Source: a virus. From it: DNA of 39,395 bases. Location of the stretch: IMG/VR virus record IMGVR_UViG_3300032116_000532, positions 1-39,395 of that record; one strand, 5' to 3'. The position numbers and the translations under genes are program-made. Shown here piece by piece: positions 22,282-29,903 of this stretch. The first letter of the stretch is position 1. The number at the start of each line of letters is the position of its first letter. The notes under the pieces are model-generated. The model was not told where the DNA came from, ran no database searches, and saw only the letters and a program-made list of their open reading frames with translations.

Positions 22282-22655
22282 TTATAAGGTCCACCTACAA
22301 TTAAGCAGTTCTTTCTAAGGCTGTCCCAAATAGGTTTAACAGATCCAGAATCCTTGATAATTTGATCTACATGGGATTTCTCAAGCACCTTATCATTGTT
22401 CCATTTGATTTGACTAGGTTGCCAAAGAAGTGAAGATAATCCTCCTACAATAAGAATAAATAGAGCCACATTACTCATAGCTCCAATCTTAGGGAACCAC
22501 TTGGCATTGCTAGCAGCACCAATAAATGTAGCAAGAGCAGCTAACAATAAAACTGTTCCAATAATTGTCCAGGTGAGGCTGTCTCCTCTTTCTGAAGCAA
22601 AATGAAAAGCTTGTTTCCATGTAGGTGATAATACCACCTTAGTTGAATCTAACAT
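22266..22655 (-). CDS. Membrane protein, 129 aa
   Basis: The frame is open to 22706, but the ATG at 22655 (MLDSTKVVLSPTWKQ) follows directly after the stop of the 24-residue peptide gene and is preferred. Two hydrophobic helices (WTIIGTVLLLAALATFIGAA and VALFILIVGGLSSLL) are followed by an acidic, Lys-rich tail. The topology suits a small inner-membrane protein of a lysis or superinfection cassette. Function not identified. Confidence 0.65.
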   Translation of the reverse strand: MLDSTKVVLSPTWKQAFHFASERGDSLTWTIIGTVLLLAALATFIGAASNAKWFPKIGAMSNVALFILIVGGLSSLLWQPSQIKWNNDKVLEKSHVDQIIKDSGSVKPIWDSLRKNCLIVGGPYNCYQK

Positions 22656-22659
22656 TGGT

Positions 22660-22734
22660 TTATTTTTTTGGTTTAGTAGATGTAGGACGAGGTTTACCAC
22701 AACCACATCCGTATATAGCAGTATTTAATACCAT
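22660..22734 (-). CDS. Micropeptide with CGCGKPRP motif, 24 aa
   Basis: From the ATG at 22734 the frame reads MVLNTAIYGCGCGKPRPTST, then KPKK and stop. It lies exactly between two longer genes: five bases after the start of the 227-base-codon neighbour's stop and five bases before the 129-aa start. The two Cys and a Lys-rich tail suggest a metal-binding or membrane-edge peptide. Very short genes are easily chance frames, so confidence is moderate. Confidence 0.5.
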   Translation of the reverse strand: MVLNTAIYGCGCGKPRPTSTKPKK

Positions 22735-22739
22735 AAACT

Positions 22740-23375
22740 TTACTTTTTAAGTTTTATTTTCCAATAAGACTGCACTCCATATATAATGTTACCGTCTCTA
22801 TCAAATCCGGCATTAGCTCCTATAATGTAGTCTTTCTTAGTTTTATATAATAAACCTGCATTAATTCCGTTTACAGGACTTCCTGCTACCCCAGATACTT
22901 GACCACCCGCATAAAGCTGTCTAACTTTTGGAGCAGGCTTAATAATTGTTTCTGTTATAATAGGATACTTAACATTGATTCTATAACCACGTTTAAGAAG
23001 CTGATTTTGACTAACAGTATCTGTTACCTTTACATAGCCAATAGTATCAATTCTAACACTATCAGAATAAAGATTTGTAGCTAAAAATCTACCTACAACT
23101 TCTTGATACTGAGCAAGTAATCTACTATAGTTTGTATCAGGAATATAGTGATTAATAATTGTGTCACGTGAAACATCTATAGGAATAGTCTTAATTAACT
23201 GAGGTTTACTATAGATTGTAGAGTCTTTGATAATCCATGTTGTGTCACGGATCACCTTAACTTGTACATCACCAGAAGGCGTTGACTTACAGCTTTTTAA
23301 TAGTAATGCAATAAGTAAACACAATACAACTAAGTTCAAAAAATTTTTCTGTATAAACTTAGATGTACTTTGCAT
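22740..23375 (-). CDS. Membrane-anchored protein with beta-rich C terminus (spanin-like candidate)
   Basis: The frame could start at 23423, but the ATG at 23375 (MQSTSKFIQKNF) is preferred, giving 211 residues. One hydrophobic segment, FLNLVVLCLLIALLLKSC, ends in a Cys that could be a lipobox-like site. A long Thr/Asp/Ile-rich strand and helix region follows, then a C-terminal YAGGQVSGVAGSPVNGINAGLLY / GANAGFDRDGNIIYGVQSYW pattern with alternating residues, as in small outer-membrane barrels. A protein spanning from inner to outer membrane would suit a one-piece spanin. This is an inference from topology. Confidence 0.65.
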   Translation of the reverse strand: MQSTSKFIQKNFLNLVVLCLLIALLLKSCKSTPSGDVQVKVIRDTTWIIKDSTIYSKPQLIKTIPIDVSRDTIINHYIPDTNYSRLLAQYQEVVGRFLATNLYSDSVRIDTIGYVKVTDTVSQNQLLKRGYRINVKYPIITETIIKPAPKVRQLYAGGQVSGVAGSPVNGINAGLLYKTKKDYIIGANAGFDRDGNIIYGVQSYWKIKLKK

Positions 23376-23661
23376 ACTTTTTCCTCTTTTCGTTAAGAAT
23401 AAATTCTTTAGAACTGTATACATGAGCTACTGGATTAACTGGGCTTTGTTCAGTGGGTTTTAAAAGAGATCTATTTAAGATGTCAATTTGCTTTTCTAAA
23501 GCATCAATCCTAGTTTTGTCAATATTAGACTGAGCTAAGAGCTGCTTTACATCATTTTTAAGTTCTTTGACGTCTTGCCAGATAACTGTTGCCAAAATAG
23601 TAACAACAGCTGGAAACAACCACGTCTTAATAGTTGCTACAGAGTCATTCTTTTGTTGCAT
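23359..23661 (-). CDS. Small membrane protein with coiled coil, 100 aa
   Basis: An N-terminal membrane helix (TWLFPAVVTILATVIW, about 13-28) is followed by a coiled coil (DVKELKNDVKQLLAQS, TRIDALEKQIDILNRSLL) and a basic tail, LNEKRKKYAKYI. This is the usual layout of an inner-membrane spanin subunit or an accessory holin. It is the first gene of the minus-strand late block and overlaps the next by 17 bases. Lysis-related function is inferred from topology and neighbours. Confidence 0.7.
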   Translation of the reverse strand: MQQKNDSVATIKTWLFPAVVTILATVIWQDVKELKNDVKQLLAQSNIDKTRIDALEKQIDILNRSLLKPTEQSPVNPVAHVYSSKEFILNEKRKKYAKYI

Positions 23662-23790
23662 TTCAAAAGAAAATTAGTTAATATATAAAAATTAGTTATA
23701 ATCATAGTCCTTTGTAAACATAGTCTACAATATAATATAATATTTTTTGACCAAAAAACCCCTAATTTTACATTTAAACTTCTAAAAGTT
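23662..23790. promoter_or_regulatory. AT-rich divergent promoter region
   Basis: About 130 bases separate the minus-strand late block and the plus-strand replication block. The sequence is nearly all A and T, with two copies of ATTAGTTA about 15 bases apart and a run of TATAATATAATATT. Divergent promoters are expected here and an origin is possible next to the DnaA-like gene. No consensus can be named with confidence. Confidence 0.5.
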
Positions 23791-24291
23791 ATGAATCTAG
23801 AGACTTATGCAACCAAGCTTGAAAGAAAGTTGGTAGAAGAATTCAAAGAAAAATTCCTAAGTAAAATAGGGTATGAGCCTATTGTAATAACAAAACCTGC
23901 AGTTAGCTCTGAAGGAAATATACCTATAATTTCCATGGAAGAGCTTGAAGAGATATTTGAACCATACCTTCCTGTAAAGAGAGGAAGAAAGCTATCCTTA
24001 AAAGACTCAGCTAGATACAGAGAACTAGTAGAACTTAGACAAATCTTCTGTGTACTAGCTAGAGAAATGAAATACACCCTGGTTGGAATTGGTACCTATC
24101 TAGGTAAAAGAGACCATACAACAATCATCCATAGCATTAATAGTTTTAAAAACCTAGTGGAGCTAGATGAGCAAATTAAAAAGAAGTATTTATTAATTCT
24201 ACATGATTTAAAAGAGAGATATAATGAGCCATCAATTATGGAGCGTATTAATCAGACACAATTTAAGTCCGAACCAGATCTATCTGCTTAG
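23791..24291 (+). CDS. DnaA domain IV-like DNA-binding protein
   Basis: The 166-residue protein has the helix-turn-helix of the C-terminal domain of DnaA in its second half. It shows LREMKYTL-type helix residues, VGIGTYLGKRDHTTIIHSI with the DnaA-box signature at about 99-114 (RDHTT from Arg107), and a basic helix after it. There is no AAA+ ATPase part. The N-terminal third is acidic and Lys-rich. It probably marks the phage origin and recruits the replisome, being the first gene of the replication block next to an AT-rich gap. The domain is secure; the role is inferred. Confidence 0.8.
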   Translation: MNLETYATKLERKLVEEFKEKFLSKIGYEPIVITKPAVSSEGNIPIISMEELEEIFEPYLPVKRGRKLSLKDSARYRELVELRQIFCVLAREMKYTLVGIGTYLGKRDHTTIIHSINSFKNLVELDEQIKKKYLLILHDLKERYNEPSIMERINQTQFKSEPDLSA

Positions 24292-24802
24292 TTGCTATAG
24301 AAGTAATATTAAACCAACTAAAATTATTGACGAAAATTTAGAGAATTCAATATGTCAACAAAGACAACTAATTGATTCTCAAGGAAATCTAACAAACACC
24401 GGAGCTTTAATTTTAAATGAATTTGAAACATTCTTAACTAAGACTAAGAAAAAGGTAGCAACGGAAGTATTAGGTGCAGAGTCTTCTGATAAAATCAAAG
24501 AGTATAGAGAGATTTTTCCCTCTAAAAGATTACCATCAGGTCAACTGGCTAGACAGTCTACTGAAGAACTAAAGCAGAAGTTTATCTGGTTCTTTAAAAC
24601 CTACCCTGAGTATGACTGGGATTTGGTCCTAGATGCTGCAGATTACTATAATGCAGTGTTTGAAAAGAAAGGATATATGTACATGGTAACTTCTTCCTAT
24701 TTTATAAAGAAGACAGACCCAATAACAAAAGAGGTAAGTTCAAAGCTTGCCGACTACTGTCAGGAAATACTTGACAACCCAAAAATTTTGGATAGTTTAT
24801 AA
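24224..24802 (+). CDS. Unrecognised replication-block protein, 192 aa (helicase-loader candidate)
   Basis: It begins inside the end of the DnaA-like gene; the overlap of 68 bases is large, so the true start could be later. The opening HNLSPNQIYLLSCYRSNIKP has the look of a winged-helix part. A basic middle (KEYREIFPSKRLPSGQLARQ) and a helical end with FKTYPEYDWDLVLDAADYY follow. Lying between a DnaA-like protein and a DnaB-type helicase, it could be the loader or the origin-bridging factor. This is a position argument only. Confidence 0.65.
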   Translation: MSHQLWSVLIRHNLSPNQIYLLSCYRSNIKPTKIIDENLENSICQQRQLIDSQGNLTNTGALILNEFETFLTKTKKKVATEVLGAESSDKIKEYREIFPSKRLPSGQLARQSTEELKQKFIWFFKTYPEYDWDLVLDAADYYNAVFEKKGYMYMVTSSYFIKKTDPITKEVSSKLADYCQEILDNPKILDSL

Positions 24803-24863
24803 ACAAAAATTTGGTTTTTTACACAATCATGCTTATTTTTACAGACTCAAAACACAAAAACAA

Positions 24864-25901
24864 ATGTCACAACCAAGGTTATTCAATGGGAAAACCTACG
24901 TAGAAGTGTTAGAGGAAGGTCTTCAGTACGTAAAAGATAGACGTACTGGAAAGATCAAATCCTTTAAACTTCCTTGGATAGGTTTAAATAAGGTGGGGGT
25001 TGGAGGACTGGAATGGGGGTCAATGCTTACTATTGGTGCAAGACCTGGGGCTGGTAAGACAATGTTTGTCAGTCAAATTCTAAGAGAATCTAAAATTCTA
25101 AACCCAACACAAGAGTTTAACATACTTGAGTTTCAGTTTGAGATGGCTCCAAAGCAAACAGCTTCGAGAGACTTTGCTGCACAAACTGGATTAGACTATA
25201 ACGTTATATTAAGTACAGACTTTGAAGTGTCTGAGTTTGCAATGAACGTTATAAATAACTATGTAAACGACTGCAAAAATTTACAGAATCAAGGTGTAGT
25301 AAGAGTTCAGATAAATGAACCACTGTCTTACAAAGACATTGAAAAAGCAGTGTACCATTACTACAATGTTCTAGGAGGTAAGCCTCTTATTATTACAATT
25401 GACCATAGCTGGCTAATTAAGAAAGACAAAGAGGACAGAGAAAAAATCAATACTCTGTACAACACTACAGAGATGTTGATGCAGCTTAAAAATAAGCTAC
25501 CTGTTATTATTGTAATGATCACTCAGCTAAACAGAAGTATTGACGAGCCTCATAGAAAAACTCCAGGTAGTATTTCTAACTTCCCAACTAGTTCAGATAT
25601 TTTTGGTGGTGATGCCTTGATGCAAGGATCAGATATGGTGCTAATACTAAATAGACCATATAAGTCAGATATTCCCGTATATGGACCAAAAGAATATATA
25701 TGTGGAAAGGAAGACTGTTTTGTACATGTAATTAAAACCAGAAATAGTTCAGATGATAATAATCTTCTGTTTATGAAGTTTGACTTTGGTAAACAAAAGT
25801 TACAAGAAGTACCTGAACCAGCTGCAAACAATCCATCTGGAAACTATCAAAGAAGAAGTAGAAGAAATTCTGCTGCACCAGATGCAGGACTAGAGCTTTA
25901 A
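24864..25901 (+). CDS. DnaB-type replicative helicase (RecA-fold C-terminal domain)
   Basis: The frame extends back to 24747, but the ATG at 24864 (MSQPRLFNG) has a good A-rich leader and is chosen, giving 345 residues. Landmarks are Walker A GARPGAGKT (58-66), EFQFEMAPKQTASRD, Walker B in LIITIDHSWL, ITQLNRSIDEP, and GSDMVLILNRP. These are the helicase motifs of the DnaB C-terminal domain. The N-terminal primase-binding domain is absent, as in several phage helicases. The C-terminal tail is Arg/Ser-rich. It unwinds DNA at the fork and likely works with the primase at 27927. Confidence 0.9.
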   Translation: MSQPRLFNGKTYVEVLEEGLQYVKDRRTGKIKSFKLPWIGLNKVGVGGLEWGSMLTIGARPGAGKTMFVSQILRESKILNPTQEFNILEFQFEMAPKQTASRDFAAQTGLDYNVILSTDFEVSEFAMNVINNYVNDCKNLQNQGVVRVQINEPLSYKDIEKAVYHYYNVLGGKPLIITIDHSWLIKKDKEDREKINTLYNTTEMLMQLKNKLPVIIVMITQLNRSIDEPHRKTPGSISNFPTSSDIFGGDALMQGSDMVLILNRPYKSDIPVYGPKEYICGKEDCFVHVIKTRNSSDDNNLLFMKFDFGKQKLQEVPEPAANNPSGNYQRRSRRNSAAPDAGLEL

Positions 25902-25937
25902 TTAAACAATATACATTAACAATTAAAACAGAGTAAC

Positions 25938-26516
25938 ATGTCTATTATGCACAGCATGAGTGATGAAGAACGTGCTAGGTACAAAGCTCAGAAACTCAAA
26001 GAAATGAGGGATTACAACCACTCATTAATTGAAGATTTGGGTATTTCACCTTACGACTTCAACATGAAGAGTCAATTTTATGACGAACAGAGAAGACTGG
26101 TGGTTGGGATCTTTCCATCAGAATTTAAAAAAAGTAAAGGTTTTTACTTTGAGTTAATCGACAAAGACTTAAAACCAATAGATCCAGAAAGAAAAGTCTA
26201 TCGTATACCACTGAATGATTCATTTGATGAAGAGTATGAACTAAACGCTAAAGGTTCATATCTTGTTCCAATTGAAGAGTTAAGAGTGGTAAACAGATCT
26301 TCTGTTGCAATCAGTAAATATTCTGCAGTTGCCGAAGGTCCTGATGATGATTTTAAACTAACAGCTCAAGCTAGAATGAGTGTTCCTAAAGCCCCAGCTC
26401 CTATGGAAGATGCTCCATATGCAGATATGACAATTAGGGATTATTTTGCTATTCATACTGGTAAGCCTGTTAGTACAAAAACCTGGTTAAACGACCTTAT
26501 CAGAACCTATAAATAA
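25938..26516 (+). CDS. Replication-block protein of unknown function, 192 aa
   Basis: Not recognised. A charged helical start (SDEERARYKAQKLKEMRDYN) is followed by a strand-rich middle with FDEEYELNAKGSYLVPIEEL. A Pro/Ala linker (SVPKAPAPMEDAPYAD) and a C-terminal helix (TIRDYFAIHTGKPVSTK, LNDLIRTYK) follow. The N-terminal charged helix and the flexible linker fit a protein that binds a partner such as the helicase. It lies 6 bases before the Sak4-like gene. Confidence 0.65.
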   Translation: MSIMHSMSDEERARYKAQKLKEMRDYNHSLIEDLGISPYDFNMKSQFYDEQRRLVVGIFPSEFKKSKGFYFELIDKDLKPIDPERKVYRIPLNDSFDEEYELNAKGSYLVPIEELRVVNRSSVAISKYSAVAEGPDDDFKLTAQARMSVPKAPAPMEDAPYADMTIRDYFAIHTGKPVSTKTWLNDLIRTYK

Positions 26517-26522
26517 TCTATT

Positions 26523-27206
26523 ATGGCACAAGGAATATTAATTATTGCAGAGTCAGGTGCTGGTAAGTCTACTAGTATCTCGACGTTAAACCCTAAAGAG
26601 ACGTTTATTATTAATATAGCTAACAAGTCTTTGCCATTTAAAGGATGGAAAAAGAAGTATACAATATGGAGTAAGGATAATCCTACTGGTAATGTATATG
26701 ATAAATCAAATCCTGAAAGTATTGAAGCTTGTCTTAAGTATATTAATGACAAACGTCCAGAAATTAAAAACGTAGTCGTTGATGACTTCCAATATATGAG
26801 TTCATTTGAGTTCTTTGATAAAGCTGGAGAAAAAGGCTATGAGAAGTTCACTCAAATTGGTGCTCATTTAGCTAGGATAAGTCGGATGCCCAAAGACATG
26901 AGAGAAGACTTATTAGTATTCTTTCTCACTCATGCAGAAGAGTCAACAGATATGGAAGGTAAACGGAAATTTAAGGCAAAAACAATTGGAAAAATGGTTG
27001 ACGAAAAACTAACTCTGGAAGGATTATTTTCCATAGTTTTGTTTGGGAAAGCCAAGAAGGATAAGGAAGGAAACATCAGGTATGTATTTGAAACCCAAAC
27101 TAATGGTGAAAATACTTGCAAGTCTCCAAAAGATATGTTTCCCACTTTTGAAATTCCAAATGATTTAAACCTTGTAGCATCTGCTATTAGAGATTACGAA
27201 AATTAA
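26523..27206 (+). CDS. Sak4-like RecA-fold ATPase (phage recombination)
   Basis: The 227-residue protein has Walker A ESGAGKST (10-17), directly at the start of the domain, and Walker B in NVVVDDFQYM. A long helix region with EKFTQIGAHLARI and LLVFFLTHAEES follows. The small size and the early Walker A fit Sak4/AAA_24-type single-strand annealing ATPases, which depend on an SSB usually encoded next door. The next gene is SSB-like. Late ATPase motifs such as the QTNGEN strand are also present. Assignment by motif and neighbour. Confidence 0.75.
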   Translation: MAQGILIIAESGAGKSTSISTLNPKETFIINIANKSLPFKGWKKKYTIWSKDNPTGNVYDKSNPESIEACLKYINDKRPEIKNVVVDDFQYMSSFEFFDKAGEKGYEKFTQIGAHLARISRMPKDMREDLLVFFLTHAEESTDMEGKRKFKAKTIGKMVDEKLTLEGLFSIVLFGKAKKDKEGNIRYVFETQTNGENTCKSPKDMFPTFEIPNDLNLVASAIRDYEN

Positions 27207-27231
27207 TTTTAACTATTAAATATTAAACAAC

Positions 27232-27852
27232 ATGTTCAACACAGAAGGTCAAGACGTAAAACAAAATTCAAGTGTTTCAAGAAACTTTGAACCCGGAGTA
27301 GTTTATGCTCACATTTTTAGTGGCAATGTACGTACATCAAAAACAGGTAAGAAATCTCTAGAATTAGTTCTAGAAGGACCAGCTCTTACAAATTTTGAGG
27401 GATGGGCAATTGACAGAGAAAACCCAGAAGGACCTAAGTATAAAGGTCAGATGGCTAGAGTGAGTGCTACTATCTATACAAGTGATTTTAATAGTGACGA
27501 CATTAATAAAAATGAGATCCTGTACAAACTGCTTGTAATTGCTGATCAACTAGGTCTTAGAAAGAAAGTAGATGCTTTATCTAAGGATGCTAGTATCAAG
27601 ACAATTGAAGACTGGGTAGTAAAAGCTATTGACATTTTGAAAGATAATGACCTGTATTTTTTCCTAGCAGGAAAAGAAGATGAGTATAATGGAAAGATTA
27701 TTGTAAGACTCTCTCTCCCTAAGTTTAAGTTTTGTTCTGCTGACGAAACTAAACTAAACAAGTTTGATAAGTCTAACAAATATCACTACGCTCCTTATAC
27801 CAACAAAACAGTTGGTGGTTTTGAACCAGCAAACAACGACTTTAATTTGTAA
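27232..27852 (+). CDS. SSB-like single-strand DNA-binding protein
   Basis: The 206-residue protein has a strand-rich N-terminal half with the pattern of an OB fold (PGVVYAHIFSGNVRTSKTGKKSLELVL, GQMARVSATIYTSD). It continues with NEILYKLLVIADQLGLRKK and FLAGKEDEYNGKIIVRLSL. It ends in a flexible, Asn-rich, acidic tip (FEPANNDFNL), the typical partner-binding tail of SSBs. It pairs with the Sak4-like ATPase upstream. Its own leader (TTAAACAACATG) suggests strong translation. The exact family is not certain. Confidence 0.65.
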   Translation: MFNTEGQDVKQNSSVSRNFEPGVVYAHIFSGNVRTSKTGKKSLELVLEGPALTNFEGWAIDRENPEGPKYKGQMARVSATIYTSDFNSDDINKNEILYKLLVIADQLGLRKKVDALSKDASIKTIEDWVVKAIDILKDNDLYFFLAGKEDEYNGKIIVRLSLPKFKFCSADETKLNKFDKSNKYHYAPYTNKTVGGFEPANNDFNL

Positions 27853-27879
27853 TACAATCCTCTTGTAGCATAACATAAC

Positions 27880-27913
27880 GGGGGATTGTGTCTACTTTCC
27901 CCCTTTTCTTTTT
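27880..27913 (+). terminator. Likely terminator or attenuator
   Basis: GGGGGA (27880-27885) pairs with TCCCCC (27898-27903) around a 12-base loop, followed by TTTTCTTTTT. It lies between the SSB-like gene and the primase gene and may reduce read-through, giving more SSB than primase. Confidence 0.65.
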
Positions 27914-27926
27914 AACTCCAAGTAAA

Positions 27927-28910
27927 ATGTTTAAGACAAAGAACTTAGTACATAATGTAAAAAATGTACCTGCATCTTGGATATTTGAGAATTTTTGTAA
28001 ACTACGAGAGAAACTCACTGGACAAGATGTAAAAATTAAAAGTCTTTTTAATCCTAAAGAACGTACAGCAAGCATGTGCATTTATTTTGATGCAAATGCT
28101 AAGGTGTATAAGTATAAAGACTTTTCTTCAGGTAAAGGTGGATCTGCTATTGATCTTGTAAAGGAACTAAACAGCCTTAAATTTCATGAAGCATCCCGCC
28201 TAATTATTGAAAAATACAACGACTATATACTTCATAATAATGGAGGATATGATGTAAAAGAGTTTAAACAGTCTTCTAAGTACAAAGTTAAAAACTATCA
28301 AGTTAGACCTTGGTCAACACAGGATCAATATTTCTGGACCCAGTTTAATATTGGTAGTAAACTTTTAGAAGAACACAATGTAAAAGCTTTAGAACACTAT
28401 GTCCTAGAAAAAGAAGTGGATGGTCAAGTTGCCTCTTTAAAAATAAGAGGTAGTTATTTATATGGTTATTTTCAACAAGATGGAACCCTGTACAAAGTTT
28501 ATCAGCCCAAAACTTTAGATAAGAAGTTTATAAAAGTTGGTAACTATATACAAGGTGAGGAACAACTTCATAACCAAGATTATCTCTTGATAACATCTAG
28601 TTTAAAAGATGTTATGTCTGTAAAGTCTCTGAAGCTTAAAATAGATGTAATTGCTCCAGATAGTGAGAACACTATGATAAGATCAGAAGTAATGGAAGAC
28701 TTACAGAAAAGATTTAAGAAGATTATAGTCATGTTTGATAATGACGACGCTGGTATAGCATCTATGCAGAAATATAAAGAACGCTATCCTTTTATAGAGA
28801 CGGCTGTACTTTTTATGAGTAAGGATGTATCTGACAGTATAAAAGATTTTGGAGCTAAGGAAGTTCGTAGTAGATTAGTACCCATACTAAACAATAAGAT
28901 AAATGCCTAA
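27927..28910 (+). CDS. DnaG-type primase with Toprim domain
   Basis: The start at 27927 (MFKTKNLVHNV) is preferred to the in-frame ATG at 27888, which lies in the terminator, giving 327 residues. The N-terminal part resembles the zinc-binding-type fold, with FNPKERTASMCIYFDANAKVYKYKDFSSGKGGSAIDL (two halves), but it lacks the zinc cysteines. A Toprim domain follows, with LLITSSLKDVMSV and VMFDNDDAGIASM. The metal-binding Asp pair is clear, while the usual catalytic Glu of the first motif is not. It makes RNA primers for the fork. Its end overlaps the HNH gene by 8 bases. Confidence 0.82.
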   Translation: MFKTKNLVHNVKNVPASWIFENFCKLREKLTGQDVKIKSLFNPKERTASMCIYFDANAKVYKYKDFSSGKGGSAIDLVKELNSLKFHEASRLIIEKYNDYILHNNGGYDVKEFKQSSKYKVKNYQVRPWSTQDQYFWTQFNIGSKLLEEHNVKALEHYVLEKEVDGQVASLKIRGSYLYGYFQQDGTLYKVYQPKTLDKKFIKVGNYIQGEEQLHNQDYLLITSSLKDVMSVKSLKLKIDVIAPDSENTMIRSEVMEDLQKRFKKIIVMFDNDDAGIASMQKYKERYPFIETAVLFMSKDVSDSIKDFGAKEVRSRLVPILNNKINA

Positions 28911-29289
28911 AAGAAAAAAAGTAATCAGAGCTGTCAGAACCAGAAATGCTGGTACAATGACTGAGTCTGCTTTTTGGTCTTTTATTAGAAGTGCACTTAG
29001 ACAAAAGTCTAGATGGTGGAAACCTATTACACAGTGTAAACAAAAGTCTAGAAGAACTTATAAGGGTCCAAACAAAAGACAAAAGTTTGAATACCAGTGT
29101 AATGAATGTAAGAACTGGTTTCCTGAAAAGAAGATTAACGTTGATCATATAAAGCCAGCAGGTACACTAAGATCTGCTAATGATCTTCCAGGGTTTGTAG
29201 AACGTTTATTTTGTGAAGCTGACAACTTACAAGTGCTTTGTAGCAGCTGTCATGATGTTAAAACAAAAGCAGAAAAATATGGAAAATAG
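28903..29289 (+). CDS. HNH endonuclease
   Basis: The 128-residue protein has a basic N terminus (MPKRKKVIRAVRTRN). A zinc-type HNH domain follows, with CNECKNWFPEKKINVDHIKPAGTL and CSSCHDVKTKAE. Its HNH core is VDHIKPAG with downstream CxxC. It overlaps the primase gene at its start by 8 bases and the ThyX gene at its end by 11 bases, so it is a stable operon member rather than an inserted homing gene. A nicking or recombination role in replication is likely. Confidence 0.85.
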   Translation: MPKRKKVIRAVRTRNAGTMTESAFWSFIRSALRQKSRWWKPITQCKQKSRRTYKGPNKRQKFEYQCNECKNWFPEKKINVDHIKPAGTLRSANDLPGFVERLFCEADNLQVLCSSCHDVKTKAEKYGK

Positions 29290-29899
29290 CGTACAACTAT
29301 TAGGGTATTATGGGTCTGACGAAATAATAGCTTGCTCAGCATGGACTAGTACGTCAAGAGATCTTACAGAAGACAAGAAAGAACGTATACCTAAGCTTAT
29401 AAATATGCTTTGGTCAGAAGGACACGAAACTCCTTTTGAAAAGGGTACAGTTCACTTCTTAGTAAACTGTGATATAGCTTCACATATACATCTACTTAAA
29501 CACAGAATTGCATCCATCAATGCCGAATCAGCTAGATATAAGGAGCTAAAAGAAGATAAGTATTATATACCTACTGACTGGGATAATAGATGGGCTATTG
29601 CTCTACATAACTACACAGAGATGGGTAATAGACTCTACCACGACTGCTTAAGAGAACTGACACCTGTATTAGGTAGAAAAAGGGCTAAAGAATCAGCTAG
29701 GTTCTTCAAGACTTATAACTCACAGATACAGGCAGACGTTATGTTTAACATGAGAAGCTTTGCTAACTTCTTAAAGCTGAGAATGTCGGAGCATGCACAA
29801 TTAGAAATTAGAGACATTGCTAGCCAGATGTTAGAATTAGTTACAAATATTCCAGGGTCACCATTTAAACACACACTGGAAGCATGGAAATTAAAATGA
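29279..29899 (+). CDS. thyX: Flavin-dependent thymidylate synthase
   Basis: The enzyme makes dTMP from dUMP using FAD, NADPH and methylene-tetrahydrofolate. The start at 29279 (MENSVQLLG) is chosen over 29213, giving 206 residues, normal for phage ThyX. The signature is KHRIASINAESARY at 74-87; the first Arg of the usual RHR is Lys. Other conserved features are GHETPFE (48-54) and the C-terminal ARFFKTYNSQIQ region. It fits the nucleotide set with dNMP kinase downstream. Family assignment is secure. Confidence 0.93.
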   Translation: MENSVQLLGYYGSDEIIACSAWTSTSRDLTEDKKERIPKLINMLWSEGHETPFEKGTVHFLVNCDIASHIHLLKHRIASINAESARYKELKEDKYYIPTDWDNRWAIALHNYTEMGNRLYHDCLRELTPVLGRKRAKESARFFKTYNSQIQADVMFNMRSFANFLKLRMSEHAQLEIRDIASQMLELVTNIPGSPFKHTLEAWKLK

Positions 29900-29903
29900 G
29901 TTT

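Noticed and set aside
21974-22318. Plus-strand frame of 114 codons opposite the membrane protein genes
   Set aside because: The opposite strand has membrane-helix proteins with coupled starts in line with the whole minus-strand block; this frame has no proper leader and is taken as antisense.
28903-29289. HNH gene as an inserted homing endonuclease
   Set aside because: It overlaps both neighbours by a few bases in a coupled operon and does not split another gene, which speaks against a recent homing insertion.
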